Shown: one piece after another, positions 38,342 to 47,069 of the stretch
How positions within the stretch are numbered: position 1 is the first letter of the stretch
Layout of the letters: the number at the start of each line of letters is the position of its first letter
Assembly (NCBI GenBank): GCA_024687185.1
Contig: JAILEX010000001.1
Span: 1-47,667 of the forward strand
Reading direction: 5' to 3'
DNA from: Bacilli bacterium
Lineage (GTDB): Bacteria; Bacillota_I; Bacilli_A; RFN20; CAG-826
Length of the DNA: 47,667 bases
Position numbers and translations under genes: made by a program
The notes under the pieces: generated by a model
Seen by the model: only the letters and a program-made list of their open reading frames with translations
Told to the model about the DNA's origin: nothing
Database searches by the model: none

Positions 38342-39558
38342 ATGAAAAAAGTCATCATCGTTGCAAAGAAAGGCTCCCAACGCGTCGAGTTCATCAAAGA
38401 GGTTTTAGAGTAGGAATATAAGGTCGAAGAGATCAACTCTTTTGAAGATACCCTTCTTGTTTTATCCGATACCGAAAACGAACCAAACCTCCTTATCCTC
38501 GACAACCCTTCCTCCAACGATTCGATGAAGGCAATCCTTGGTTCCATCTCCAAAAGGAATAACTTCGCCTTCTTCTTCCCCGTCTTGATCCTCACCGATC
38601 AAAAACACATGGAAGAAGACGATGAATACCTTGATGATCCCGTTATAGGAATCTTATCCGCCTCTGAAAGCAAAAAGGTTATCTTAAAGAGGATTGAACA
38701 CGCGATAAAACTTGCAAATTCCGCTTCTTTTGACGAGTTTTCGGAAATGCTTAAGGCCCTTCCTTCCCTAATCTATTTAAAAGATAGCGCGGGAAGATAC
38801 GCCTTCTCCTCACAAAGCTGGCACCATCTAAAACTAAAGGGTTCGATCCGCGGCTTAACTGACTTCGAAATCAGAAAAGACAGGAAAAACGCCGAAATCG
38901 CAAGGGCTAGCGACCTCGAGGTTTTGAAATCGGGCAAAGGCAAACGCTACGTCATCAAAGAATGCACCGACGAAGGTACCGATTACCTTCAAGTCATAAA
39001 AGAGCCACTTAAAAACGACGATGGTTCCGTCTATGGCATCATCGCCATCGTCAATAACGTCACCGACGAGGAACTATTAAGGCAAGAGCTCAGGGAAAAT
39101 CGATCACCGACCAATTGACTGGGCTATATAACCGCTACTACTTTGAGGAACTTGCGCAGGCCAACCGCAACACCCTCGTCCTTCCCTCAACCATCATTTC
39201 CGCCGATTGCGATAAGCTAAAGCAAATCAATGATAGATTCGGCCATGCCGCGGGCGACCAATATATCCTTTATGCGCGCGATGCCATACAGACCGCTTTG
39301 CCAGAAGGCTCCTTCTTATTCAGGATGGGCGGAGACGAATTCCTCGCCTTCCTTCCTGGAGTAGACGAAGAGGAGGCTTCCGCCTATATCGAAAGGATCA
39401 ATGAGAACGTCACTAACTATGTTAACGACGACTTCGCCCTCAAACTCTCCGTCGGCGGATATACCATCAAAGACAAAAACACCACCATCGAGAAAGCCTA
39501 TCTTTATAGCGATAAGGCCATGTATGAGGTCAAACGGGCTCATAAATCAGGCTGCTAA
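38342..39558 (+). pseudogene. Decayed REC-PAS-GGDEF diguanylate cyclase (in-frame TAG plus frameshift)
   Basis: MKKVIIVAKKGSQRVEFIKEVLE-TAG(38411)-EYKVEE...; same frame continues to ...LRQELRE then shifts to the frame reading SITDQLTGLYNRYYFEELAQ...RMGGDEFLAF. One extra A in the AAAA run at 39096-39099 would restore RQELREKSITDQLTGLYNR. Confidence 0.8.
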
Positions 39559-39657
39559 ACAATTCTTTCTAAAATCATAAACCTCGCTATTTATTTTTAG
39601 TCAATTTTAAAGTTGGCCTTTTATGATGATGTTCAAATAAGGAGGGTCAACCTATTT

Positions 39658-41370
39658 ATGAAAAGCAAACTATTACTAGCCCTGGCATCATCTGCATTAT
39701 TAATGTCTTGTGGCTCAACTTCTGGAGGTTCTGGTTCTACCTATACCTCTGGCTCCACCGGCACAAATAGCGCCTCCGGCCAAACGTCGGCGGTATCAAT
39801 TAGCGAAGATGATGTCGATAGCGACTTCACCCTAGTCGATGAATCCAATAACGCGATTAGCGGCACTAGTGGCGTATATAAAATCACCTCGGCCGGCACT
39901 TATACCGCTAGTGGAAAACTTAGCGGACAGATCTATGTCGATGCCGCGGACGCGGAAGTCGAGCTCGACCTAAATGGCGTCTCCATTTCTAATTCTAGCG
40001 TCTCACCCATCTTCGTCGCGGCCTGCGCCGATTTCGACTTAAAGGCCTTAAGCGGCACAAGCAACTACATCTATGATAACCGTACCACCGATTATTCCGA
40101 ATCTGAGGATGACACCGTTGGCAAAGGCGCGGTCTATGTCGCCGATGGCGATTTGAAGATCAAAGGCACGGGTACCTTATCCGTCACTTCTTTAGCCAAT
40201 AGCGGAATCCATGGCAAAGACAATGTCACCGTCAAAAACGTCACGATGCTCGTAAAGGCCGTCAATAACGGTATTAAAGGTAATGACAAAGTCACGATCG
40301 AAGAGAACCCAACTCTTGGTATCGTCGCCGGGAACAATGGCATCCGCACCTCTAGCAGCGACACGGGCAGCTCCGCGCAACATGGCTATATTTATATCAA
40401 CGGCGGTACCATCACCATCAACTCCTATGGCGATGGCATCGACGCGGAATACGCGGTCGAATTCGGTACCTCCGAAGATGATGATGGCAATACCTGCACC
40501 CCAGTCGTTGATATCTATACCAACAAATATTCCTCCTACTCCTATAGCGAGGTTTCCTCTAGCGCCAAAATCAATTACGCCTATGGCGGTCCTGGTGGCG
40601 GCAACCAGGGTGGCGGAAACCAAGGCGGCGGATTCGATGGCGGCGGAATGTCCGGCGGATCCTCGGCCGAAAAGGCGGATGAATCCGCGAAGGGCATCAA
40701 AGCCAACGAGGCCATCAACATCACCGCCGGCGAAATCTTCTGCTACACCTATGACGACGGCATCCACGCCAATAGCGGCGAATCCTTGGAAAACGGCTCC
40801 ACCTCTAGCGGCAATATCACCATCAGCGGCGGCGAGATCAGCCTCAAGGCAAGCGATGACGGCCTCCATGCGGACGGCACCCTCAACATCAAAGGAGGCA
40901 CGATCAATATCGCGGAAAGCCATGAAGGCGTCGAAGGCAATATCATCAACATCTCCGGCGGCGAGACCACGGTCTACGCTTCCGATGACGCGGTCAACGC
41001 CTCTAGCGCCCTCAATATCTCCGGCGGTAGGGTCGATTCCAATATGCCCGCTTCTGGCGATGTGGACGGCTTAGATAGCAATGGTTCCTTCACCATTAGC
41101 GGCGGCACCATCATAACCCGTGGCCCCAATAGCGAAATGGCTGCCCCAATCGACGTGGACGGCAACGTCAAGATGACGGGTGGAACCCTCATCGTCGTCG
41201 GCTATTGCCCCTCCATCTCCACTAGTCTAACCAAAACCTCTTCCTCTAGCGGTCTTTCTAGCGGCTCCCACACCGTCACAATTGGCGGATCGACCATCTC
41301 CTATAGCAACGCCTATAGCTATAGCGGTTCCACGACCGTCTATGGTTCTGGCACGGCAACCGTTAAATAA
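39658..41370 (+). CDS. Carbohydrate-binding domain-containing lipoprotein (Cthe_2159/DUF4353-like beta-helix)
   Basis: Lipobox LLMSCGST; ...LSGQIYVDAADAEVELDLNGVSISNSSVSPIFV...NSGIHGKDNVTVKN...NNGIRTSS; Gly-rich insert GGPGGGNQGGGNQGGGFDGGG. Start at 39658 preferred over 39613. Confidence 0.8.
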   Translation: MKSKLLLALASSALLMSCGSTSGGSGSTYTSGSTGTNSASGQTSAVSISEDDVDSDFTLVDESNNAISGTSGVYKITSAGTYTASGKLSGQIYVDAADAEVELDLNGVSISNSSVSPIFVAACADFDLKALSGTSNYIYDNRTTDYSESEDDTVGKGAVYVADGDLKIKGTGTLSVTSLANSGIHGKDNVTVKNVTMLVKAVNNGIKGNDKVTIEENPTLGIVAGNNGIRTSSSDTGSSAQHGYIYINGGTITINSYGDGIDAEYAVEFGTSEDDDGNTCTPVVDIYTNKYSSYSYSEVSSSAKINYAYGGPGGGNQGGGNQGGGFDGGGMSGGSSAEKADESAKGIKANEAINITAGEIFCYTYDDGIHANSGESLENGSTSSGNITISGGEISLKASDDGLHADGTLNIKGGTINIAESHEGVEGNIINISGGETTVYASDDAVNASSALNISGGRVDSNMPASGDVDGLDSNGSFTISGGTIITRGPNSEMAAPIDVDGNVKMTGGTLIVVGYCPSISTSLTKTSSSSGLSSGSHTVTIGGSTISYSNAYSYSGSTTVYGSGTATVK

Positions 41371-41391
41371 ATAAGGCCAATCACCCTATAG

Positions 41392-41434
41392 GTACCCCAA
41401 ATCCTAGACATCTAGGAAAGGGGTACTTTTTCTT
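41392..41434 (+). terminator. Strong intrinsic terminator with two stacked stems
   Basis: GTACCCC-aaa-TCCTAG-acat-CTAGGA-aa-GGGGTAC followed by TTTTTCTT. Confidence 0.85.
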
Positions 41435-41511
41435 CGACAAAAAGGCATAACAAGAGGAACATAACCCCTTTATAAGGGGTACAATAACCTATTCGAAAGA
41501 AGGGACGACTG

Positions 41512-42645
41512 ATGTTTAACAAAAGCGATATCAAAAGGAACGAATGCCAGCTTTTCGGCGGCCAAGCCAAGAAGGGATACGATTGGTGGTGGCATTCCTT
41601 CACCGCATATAACAAAAAGACGGGGGAGGCCAAACCCTTTTTCATCGAGTTCTTCGTTTGTAACCCCGCCTTGGGAAAAGAAGAGCCCATATTCGGCCAG
41701 TTAAAGGAAAACAAAGAAAAGGGTATCCGCCCATCCTACTTGATGGTTAAGGCGGGGTGCTGGGGAACAAACGCGACCCAACTCCACCGTTTCTATGGTT
41801 GGAAGAAGATAGAAGTCGGATATAAGGCGCCCTATTTTGTGAAATCAGAAGGATGCTATATAGACGAAAAATCGACGCACGGGTCCATTAAAATCTCCGA
41901 AAAGGAGGCCAAAGAGCATCCTGAATGGATGTGCGATAGCGGTGAGATCACTTGGGATCTGAGGATCGAAAAGAAGATCGCCTTCAACGTCGGTTATGGC
42001 GCGGGTTCCCTCTTCCGGCACATGCAGGCGTTTGAGATGTTTTGGCATGTCGAGGGCATGAAGTCCTTCTTTGAGGGAACGATTACCTTTAACGGTGAGG
42101 AATATGAGGTAAGGAAAGAGGATTCCTATGGCTATGCAGACAAAAACTGGGGCAAGGACTTCACCTCCCCCTGGGTTTGGCTTTCCAGCAATAACCTAAC
42201 TAGCTTGGTTTCAGGCAAGAAACTCGATAATAGCGCCTTCGATATAGGCGGAGGCTGTCCAAAGGCCTTTGGAATCGCCTTAAAGCGCAAACTATTAAGC
42301 GCCTTCTATTACGAAGGGAAGTGCTATGAGTTCAACTTCTCGAAATTCTGGACGGGCACCCGCACCAAATTCGATTGCAGGGAAAGCGAAGACGAGATCA
42401 TCTGGCACGTCGAGCAAAGGACGTGGAGAAAGAAGATGGTCACGGACATCACCTGCAAGAAAAAGGATATGCTTTTGGTCAATTACGAAGCCCCCAACGG
42501 CAAGAAGCTCCATAACCGTCTATGGAATGGCGGAAACGGGGTAGGCGTAATCAAGCTATATCGCGGCAAAAGGCTAATCGATGAAATCGAAGCCAAAAAC
42601 ATCGGCTGCGAATATGGCGAATATTGCGATCCAATAAACAAATAG
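41512..42645 (+). CDS. Tocopherol cyclase-like family protein
   Basis: KKGYDWWWHSFTAYNKKTGEAKPFFIEFFV...; SYGYADKNWGKDFTSPWVWLSSNN resembles the tocopherol cyclase family. Confidence 0.7.
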   Translation: MFNKSDIKRNECQLFGGQAKKGYDWWWHSFTAYNKKTGEAKPFFIEFFVCNPALGKEEPIFGQLKENKEKGIRPSYLMVKAGCWGTNATQLHRFYGWKKIEVGYKAPYFVKSEGCYIDEKSTHGSIKISEKEAKEHPEWMCDSGEITWDLRIEKKIAFNVGYGAGSLFRHMQAFEMFWHVEGMKSFFEGTITFNGEEYEVRKEDSYGYADKNWGKDFTSPWVWLSSNNLTSLVSGKKLDNSAFDIGGGCPKAFGIALKRKLLSAFYYEGKCYEFNFSKFWTGTRTKFDCRESEDEIIWHVEQRTWRKKMVTDITCKKKDMLLVNYEAPNGKKLHNRLWNGGNGVGVIKLYRGKRLIDEIEAKNIGCEYGEYCDPINK

Positions 42646-42648
42646 GAC

Positions 42649-43551
42649 TTACGATAAGGTGAAAACGAGGTTATTGAGCCTTAGGTTTTCATAGCAGTTG
42701 CTATTGCCGTTGTCATTTTGGACGTAATAGCCCGTATTGGAATCAAGCTCATAGAAGGTTGATTCGGCATTGGAGAATTCGATGGTGAAGAAAAGTATCT
42801 CCCTACCTTCTTCGCTTGCCCCTTGGTTAACGATGGAAAGGGGTAACGTGGGAGGCGTGGCGGATTCGGGATAGGTTTCCGCATAGGCAAAGCGATCAGT
42901 TAAGGAGGAATAATAATCCCTTCTATAGTCGGCGTAGGCGCTTTGGATGTCCGCAGTCACGCTTTCGGGTGAGGACATGGGGGACACGGAATAGGCCTGT
43001 CCGCGGATATCGATCGCCCAGGTCAAGGAAACGTTTTTCTCCGCGCTTACCTTGGCGGAGTTGGAGGTTGTTTCGGAGAAGGAAGATAGGCTAAATCCGG
43101 ATACGCTGCCACTTGTGATAACCAGGGCATAGGTAAGTTTATGGGCGGGCCAAAGTTCTTCGATGGAGGTTGGGTTATAATCCACTCCTCCCCTAGTGAT
43201 GGTCTGGACGCTGCCGTTATTCGAATAGTTGATCTTTGTGAAGGTGGCCGCGTTATTGGTATAGGAAACCTCATATCCGGCGAATTTATTGATTCGATTG
43301 TTCCAATTTCCGTCTTTGATGACCGCATTCACGCTAAAAGTGTCTAAGAAATACAAATCGTATTCGATTCCACCCGGGCTTTGGATGGTGAAGGAAGACA
43401 CTTCCGTCGTGACACTTCTATTAGAAACGAACCAAGCCATGGTGCCGCTAGTCACGCCACCGACGCCAAGCAAGATGAGGAAGCAATTCAACAAAACGGC
43501 AAAAGTCGCCCTATTGGCCTTGCTTTGTCCTTTTCTCTTCGCTTGTCCCAT
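42649..43551 (-). CDS. TasA/SipW-type-like surface protein under c-di-GMP riboswitch control
   Basis: MGQAKRKGQSKANRATFAVLLNCFLILLGVGGVTSGTMAWFVSNRSVTTEVSSFTIQ: basic leader, TM, TMAWF motif, beta-rich remainder. Confidence 0.6.
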   Translation of the reverse strand: MGQAKRKGQSKANRATFAVLLNCFLILLGVGGVTSGTMAWFVSNRSVTTEVSSFTIQSPGGIEYDLYFLDTFSVNAVIKDGNWNNRINKFAGYEVSYTNNAATFTKINYSNNGSVQTITRGGVDYNPTSIEELWPAHKLTYALVITSGSVSGFSLSSFSETTSNSAKVSAEKNVSLTWAIDIRGQAYSVSPMSSPESVTADIQSAYADYRRDYYSSLTDRFAYAETYPESATPPTLPLSIVNQGASEEGREILFFTIEFSNAESTFYELDSNTGYYVQNDNGNSNCYENLRLNNLVFTLS

Positions 43552-43594
43552 CGAAAATGGCCTTTCCTTGGTGCCGGTTTTCGTCCATCGGGAT

Positions 43595-43622
43595 AAAAAA
43601 CAGCCACCGCATTTGGCAGCTG
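43595..43622 (-). terminator. Riboswitch terminator overlapping the aptamer 3' end
   Basis: On - strand CAGCUGCC-aaaugc-GGUGGCUG (G-U wobbles) followed by UUUUUU. Confidence 0.8.
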
Positions 43623-43680
43623 GCTATCTAATCGAGTAGACCCTTGTAGCTTTGCGTCGCCAGGTTACCCTGGGTTTGCT
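43614..43680 (-). ncRNA. c-di-GMP-I (GEMM-I) riboswitch aptamer
   Basis: On - strand AGCAAACCCAGGGUAACCUGGCGACGCAAAGCUACAAGGGUCUACUCGAUUAGAUAGCCAGCUGCC: GNRA (GUAA)-capped P2, GACGCAAAGC, P3, AGCCAG. Confidence 0.9.
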
Positions 43681-43693
43681 TTTCACAAGAAAT

Positions 43694-43723
43694 ATTGTAA
43701 CCCCATTACGGCAAAGATGTAAA
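43694..43723 (-). promoter_or_regulatory. Sigma70-type promoter for riboswitch/surface protein
   Basis: On - strand TTTACA-18-TACAAT, immediately upstream of the aptamer. Confidence 0.7.
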
Positions 43724-43910
43724 TAAACTAGAGTGTTTTTCTCTACATTTTGATAAGGGCTATTTTGTAGATTCGATAAACGCCCCTTCTAAATCGCTTT
43801 TCTAGGGTTATTAACAAACGAAGCGTTAAGACAATTAGAAGCGTTTTTTTCTATATAAAAGAGGAAGAATTTCTCCTATAATCCTTCATGTCAATCAAGG
43901 AGTATTCACC

Positions 43911-44882
43911 ATGACAAATTTCCAAATTTACAAAAAAGTACTGTCGTTCTCCTTCCTAAGCCTATTGATCGATTTGGCCATGTTGGCGTTAGTGAGCGCT
44001 AGCACCGTCATCGGCTTCTTCATCGGGCAGGGAGTGAACGCTGAGGGCGGCGGATTCGTCGGAGCGGTCTTCGGACTAATCGTCGGCGCCATCTTGTTCG
44101 GCTTGGCCGGCAACTTCGCCTCATTCACCGTCAACGCCGCCCAAATCGCCATGATCACGGAAGGCGTTACCACGGATAAGATGCCCGACCACACCTTCAA
44201 ATCCGGCTTCCAGGCAGTCAAAGCCCGCTTTGGCGCCATCACGGCCCTCTTCTTCATCATTCGTGCCATCAAGTCCGTCTTCCGTCAGTTAGGAAGGGGC
44301 ATCAACAAAATCGGCACCGCGGTCGGCGGAGACGTCGGCAACACCGTCACCTCCGTCATCGACGGCATCATCCAAACCCTCATTGCCTATCTATGCGATT
44401 GCTGCCTTGGCTGGGTTTTATACCGCAAGGACCAAAACGCGGCCAGAAGCGCTTGCGAAGGTACCGTCATCTTCTTCAAACACGGCAAAACCCTTCTTAA
44501 GAACGCCGGCAGGATCTTCGGCATGGGCGCCTTGTCCTTCATCCTCGTAGGCGGTGCGCTATTCGGCGGACTCTTCCTCCTCTTCAATGGACCTTTCAAC
44601 GGTGCCATGGTTAGCCTATATACCGAACTTGGCAAACTAGTCGAAGGCGAATTAGGGTTCAGCGTAATCGTCTTCGTGATCATGTTCTCCGCGATCGGCG
44701 CTATCGTCTTATGGAGCATCCTCCATGGCGTCCTCGGCCATCCCTTCATCCTCGTTGGCGTCCTACGCAACTACATCCAAAGCGGCATCGGCGACACGAT
44801 CAAGGAAAGCGACTTCGCCGACGTCGAGGCGAAAGCCCCGAAGTTTGGCAAACTCGTTGCCAAGGCAAACGAAGGCAAATAA
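43911..44882 (+). CDS. Polytopic membrane protein of unknown function
   Basis: Several TM segments, Gly/Ala-rich; RBS-like AAGGAG upstream; no family recognised. Confidence 0.65.
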   Translation: MTNFQIYKKVLSFSFLSLLIDLAMLALVSASTVIGFFIGQGVNAEGGGFVGAVFGLIVGAILFGLAGNFASFTVNAAQIAMITEGVTTDKMPDHTFKSGFQAVKARFGAITALFFIIRAIKSVFRQLGRGINKIGTAVGGDVGNTVTSVIDGIIQTLIAYLCDCCLGWVLYRKDQNAARSACEGTVIFFKHGKTLLKNAGRIFGMGALSFILVGGALFGGLFLLFNGPFNGAMVSLYTELGKLVEGELGFSVIVFVIMFSAIGAIVLWSILHGVLGHPFILVGVLRNYIQSGIGDTIKESDFADVEAKAPKFGKLVAKANEGK

Positions 44883-44904
44883 GGCTTTTACACCTAATTC
44901 ATCT

Positions 44905-44931
44905 AGGCGCCTTCGGGCGCCTTTTATTTGC
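44905..44931 (+). terminator. Intrinsic terminator with UUCG tetraloop
   Basis: AGGCGCC-TTCG-GGCGCCT followed by TTTATTTG. Confidence 0.9.
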
Positions 44932-45400
44932 CAAATTTATGTTTATATAAGGGATACATTTCTAGCAAAGCCTTATCCGTAGTCATTAACTCAAAGCCCA
45001 TGGAAATACTTTCTAGAATCATTTGCTGGTCAGGACCAATCAATGCAGGAAGGGCACCATTATCCTTTTCCTCTTCGTTAGGCAAAACCGCGAGATCTTT
45101 TTCGGAGAGGACCTCCTCATCTTCGCAATCCATATAGTAGGACATATACTCACTACTTCCATGGCTTGCGGCCATTATATTGGCCCAAGCCCTCATAGAA
45201 CAACGAAGGCACGTCCCTTCGTTAAACACAGGCACGCCTTTCTCGCTATTTTGATGTGTAGCGCCCGAAAACAACAAGCCCTCCTCTAAGATTCCCGCAA
45301 TCGTGGCTTGCATTACCTCGGATTGATCGTGCTTATGAAAATCAACGGTAGGATACTCGCTATCATAACTAGTCCATCCCACTACTTGTAGAAGATCCAT
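44924..45400 (-). CDS. Uncharacterised small protein
   Basis: Start MDLLQVVGWTSYDSEYPTVDFHKHDQSEV preferred at 45400; no family recognised. Confidence 0.55.
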   Translation of the reverse strand: MDLLQVVGWTSYDSEYPTVDFHKHDQSEVMQATIAGILEEGLLFSGATHQNSEKGVPVFNEGTCLRCSMRAWANIMAASHGSSEYMSYYMDCEDEEVLSEKDLAVLPNEEEKDNGALPALIGPDQQMILESISMGFELMTTDKALLEMYPLYKHKFGK

Positions 45401-45546
45401 AATTATCCCCCTAAAAATGATTAACAAAAGATTATCATTCAGAAAGGGACAATACAAAAGGAGAAGGATTCTTTTAAACCCTCCTCCATTGTCTTTAAAT
45501 GAACGAAATTCTTGCTAAAACTGTGCAAAAACCACACTTTTATAAC

Positions 45547-46401
45547 TTAAAGAACTTCGTAATGATAAATAACCGATTCGCCAAACGTGCTGGAAATATA
45601 TTTGGCCACAGAGGCATCCGCGAAAGCCGAAACAAGGGCTTTGGTCTTATCGGTATTGACGTTAGAAGGCTTAACGACGATCCCGTTTGCCCTTAACGAT
45701 AAGGTCTCGTCCGAAATCTTTTCGCCAAAGACGATCCTAGTGGCGTAATCATCTCCTAAACCAGTTAAAGCGGCATTACCAGGAAGGATACCGAAGTTAT
45801 AGTCGGAAAGAGAGATCGCGAGGTTGCTCTCCTGGATGCAGGTTAACTTGCAGTTGCTGTAGTTATCCGCGAAGGTGACTTGGCTATTGGGGCTAGTGGT
45901 ATTGAAGGTAGTAAACGCACCATCGGTGTAGCAGGAATCGGCAATGCCAGAGAGGATGCCGTTATCCTTCAATAGCAATAACGCCCTTTCGATATTGGTG
46001 ACGTCATTGACGAGTTCGATGGTATCGCCGTTCTCGACCGTTTTATGGGAAGTATGGGATGCATAGAGGCAAAGCTTTTCGAAATGGGCCTTGCAAACCA
46101 TCTTCAAGGCACCGCTTTCGCCAGCTTCCGCGTTATAGGATTCTAGGTAGGGAAGGTGCTGGAAGTAATTGGCGTCGTATTCGCCACGTGCGACGGCGCT
46201 ATTCTGTTGCGTCCATTCCAGTGTTGTGACGGATAGGCTGAACCCCTTCTCCTTCAAGACGGGGGCGATGGCTTCCTTTAGGATCTTGGCGTGGGGAAGC
46301 TCGCTGGCGGCGATGGTGATCGTGGTTTCGGAACTCGTGCCTCCTCCGCAAGAGAACAAACCAAGGGTAAGAATCGAAGCGAATAGTAACGACTTTTTCA
46401 T
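45547..46401 (-). CDS. metQ: MetQ/NlpA-family methionine ABC transporter substrate-binding lipoprotein
   Basis: Lipobox LGLFSCGGG; ASELPHAKILKEAIAPVLKEKGFSLSV...DANYFQHLPYLESYN; adjacent to MetI/MetN. Confidence 0.9.
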   Translation of the reverse strand: MKKSLLFASILTLGLFSCGGGTSSETTITIAASELPHAKILKEAIAPVLKEKGFSLSVTTLEWTQQNSAVARGEYDANYFQHLPYLESYNAEAGESGALKMVCKAHFEKLCLYASHTSHKTVENGDTIELVNDVTNIERALLLLKDNGILSGIADSCYTDGAFTTFNTTSPNSQVTFADNYSNCKLTCIQESNLAISLSDYNFGILPGNAALTGLGDDYATRIVFGEKISDETLSLRANGIVVKPSNVNTDKTKALVSAFADASVAKYISSTFGESVIYHYEVL

Positions 46402-47069
46402 TTTGCAAATCTCCTTTTGTCGGTCCTTTTGGCTAGGAATAAGCCGAGTTCCTGAATCGCCTGGACCAAGACGACGATTAGGATCAGGATGAGCCAGATG
46501 TCCGGGCGGGACAGATAGTTCATCGGGTAGTTGTGGTAGATGCTATAGGCCCTGGCGATCAATCCGCCTGCGCCGAAGTCATAGGCGAACGCGGTATAGC
46601 CAAGGATAGACACGGTTGAGATGGCGACTCCGATTAATAGGGAGGGCCTAGCCTCCTTTAGAAGCACCTTCGTGATGATCTGGAAGGTGGAGGCGCCCAT
46701 GCTCCTAGAGGCTTCGACGACGCCTGGGTCCACTTCGTTGAGGGAGGATTCGACGACCCTTCCCACATAGGCAAACGAAGCGAAGAATAGGGGGATGATC
46801 ATCGTATACCATGCTCCCGTCGCCCTTCCGAAGACTCCCTTGGTAAGGGGGATGAGGACGATGATGAGGATTAGGCAGGGGACGCTACGCAAGACGTTGG
46901 TAAGGAAGCCTAGGGCCAGGTTTAGCCACTTATTGGGCTTTAGCCCCTTCTTACCAGTGCTATATAGAAGTATCCCTAAGGGCATCCCCACGAGATATGC
47001 GAGGACGGTGGCAATCGCGGTCATGCCCAGGGTTTCCGCGAACGCCAAGAAGAATTCACTCCACTCCAA
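46398..47069 (-). CDS. metI: Methionine ABC transporter permease
   Basis: GMTAIATVLAYLVGMPLGILLYSTGKKGL...NVLRSVPCLILIIVLIPLTK; EASRSMGAS permease loop. Confidence 0.92.
   Translation of the reverse strand: MEWSEFFLAFAETLGMTAIATVLAYLVGMPLGILLYSTGKKGLKPNKWLNLALGFLTNVLRSVPCLILIIVLIPLTKGVFGRATGAWYTMIIPLFFASFAYVGRVVESSLNEVDPGVVEASRSMGASTFQIITKVLLKEARPSLLIGVAISTVSILGYTAFAYDFGAGGLIARAYSIYHNYPMNYLSRPDIWLILILIVVLVQAIQELGLFLAKRTDKRRFAK

Noticed and set aside
38411-38413. TAG recoding (e.g. pyrrolysine or suppressor)
   Set aside because: TAG is used as an ordinary stop elsewhere in the window (e.g. ends of the 5377 and 13917 genes) and a second lesion exists in the same gene.
39092-39118. Programmed -1 frameshift joining the PAS and GGDEF parts
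   Set aside because: AGG GAA AAT does not fit a canonical X XXY YYZ slippery heptamer in the incoming frame, and an upstream in-frame TAG already breaks the gene; decay or sequencing error is simpler.
40600-40680. Tandem GGCGGN repeats as a DNA repeat element
   Set aside because: In-frame and explained by a Gly/Gln-rich protein segment.
40192-41074. Long overlapping ORFs on both strands (40192-40923 -, 40283-41074 +)
   Set aside because: Low-complexity Ala/Ser/Thr or Asp/Val/Ala translations from the repetitive beta-helix gene; no independent signals.
41464-41480. Hairpin ACCCCTT-tat-AAGGGGT as a regulatory element
   Set aside because: Short, no U-tract, and it merely overlaps a possible TACAAT box before the 41512 gene; insufficient evidence.
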